Shown here piece after piece: positions 23,103-23,275 of a stretch of DNA of 23,275 nt. This DNA is from JAEZKC01 sp046538945. Its GTDB lineage: Bacteria > Fibrobacterota > Chitinivibrionia > Chitinivibrionales > Chitinispirillaceae. How positions within the stretch are numbered: position 1 is the stretch's first letter; each line of letters begins with the position of its first letter. The stretch spans positions 1-23,275 of the forward strand of contig JBKHHW010000040.1 of the NCBI GenBank assembly GCA_046538945.1, in the 5' to 3' direction. The notes beneath the pieces are model-generated. The model was not told the origin of the DNA. It saw nothing but the letters and a program-made list of their open reading frames with translations, and ran no database searches. The position numbers were made by a program, and so were the translations under genes.

Positions 23103-23275
23103 ATGAACAAACGTCTTGATATTGATTATCCCTGCGAGTGGACTTATACCATAATTGGAAAAGACCCCAATCTCATGCGCGCTGCCGTGGGCTCAGTCAT
23201 CCAGCCGGGAACCTACACCGTTGACGAGTCCAGAATCAGTCGCACGGGAAAGTACATGAGTCTGAGCGTGCAGTT
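23103..23275 (+). CDS. DUF493 (YbeD/HP0495-like) protein, 5' part
   Basis: The ATG at 23103 has AAGGAA about 7 nt upstream; 57 codons are in the window before the right edge cuts the gene. The residues TYTIIGKDPNLMRAAVGSVI, TYTVDESRISRTGKYMSLSV follow the pattern of the small DUF493 alpha/beta fold, in which a strand, a helix and a second strand ending in GKYxSxSV are typical. Full members are about 85-100 aa. Function is unknown; the E. coli relative YbeD sits in the lipoic-acid gene region. Confidence in the family is moderate because the gene is cut. Confidence 0.75.
   Translation, partial: MNKRLDIDYPCEWTYTIIGKDPNLMRAAVGSVIQPGTYTVDESRISRTGKYMSLSVQ

Noticed and set aside
1..23275. CRISPR arrays, tRNA or rRNA genes, insertion sequences, integrase or attachment sites
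   Set aside because: I looked for repeated spacer-like units, cloverleaf sequences and transposase motifs and saw none.

Overview
The window looks like chromosomal DNA from a Gram-negative (diderm) bacterium. It carries two lipoprotein signal sequences, a Wza-type outer-membrane polysaccharide export lipoprotein, an ExbB/ExbD/TonB-like inner-membrane motor set and large periplasmic TPR proteins. The G+C content is moderate, GTG starts are frequent, and genes are tightly coupled by ATGA/GTGA overlaps. The mix of long TPR proteins, paired ExbDs and an AgmX/PglI-type TonB-like protein would fit Fibrobacterota/Chitinispirillia or a myxobacterium/deltaproteobacterium-like lineage. That placement is an inference with low confidence.

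Region 1 (1-9844), envelope motor and TPR scaffold. After the 3' end of an unknown gene come a 1135-aa secreted TPR/coiled-coil protein, a 970-aa TPR lipoprotein with a C-terminal beta-sandwich that looks carbohydrate-binding, and a 91-aa exported protein. A good sigma70-like promoter in the next gap precedes exbB. It is followed by two different ExbD-like proteins with a STAS-domain protein between them, then a TonB-like protein with a SxxxH transmembrane motif and an AgmX/PglI-type C-terminal domain. One ExbD keeps the transmembrane Asp that normally carries protons; the other has Asn there.

Region 2 (9858-18910), polysaccharide export and assembly. A short Wza-like lipoprotein and a Wzc-like co-polymerase/tyrosine kinase with a nine-tyrosine tail are followed by six glycosyltransferases in the order GT2, GT4, GT4, GT2, GT2, GT4, nearly all overlapping. 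A long perfect hairpin covers the wzc stop codon and separates export genes from glycosyltransferases; it resembles an attenuator. No initiating phosphoglycosyltransferase, Wzx flippase or Wzy polymerase is present, so the pathway needs genes elsewhere.

Region 3 (18911-23275), smaller independent units. These are a 77-aa exported protein ending in a PEP-CTERM-like tail, a GyrI-like effector-binding protein, an acyl-CoA thioesterase, an NmrA-like oxidoreductase plus MarR regulator behind a promoter overlapped by an 18-bp perfect palindrome, a convergent GNAT acetyltransferase, a SlyD-like FKBP isomerase with its own promoter and strong terminator, a stretch rich in inverted repeats, and the start of a DUF493 gene.

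The main idea from the window is that a proton-driven envelope motor, a cytoplasmic STAS switch protein, very large periplasmic/outer-membrane TPR proteins and a slime or capsule export line sit as one continuous same-strand block. This recalls gliding-motility (Agl/Glt-like) or polysaccharide-extrusion machinery, but the arrangement here is not one I recognise as described.
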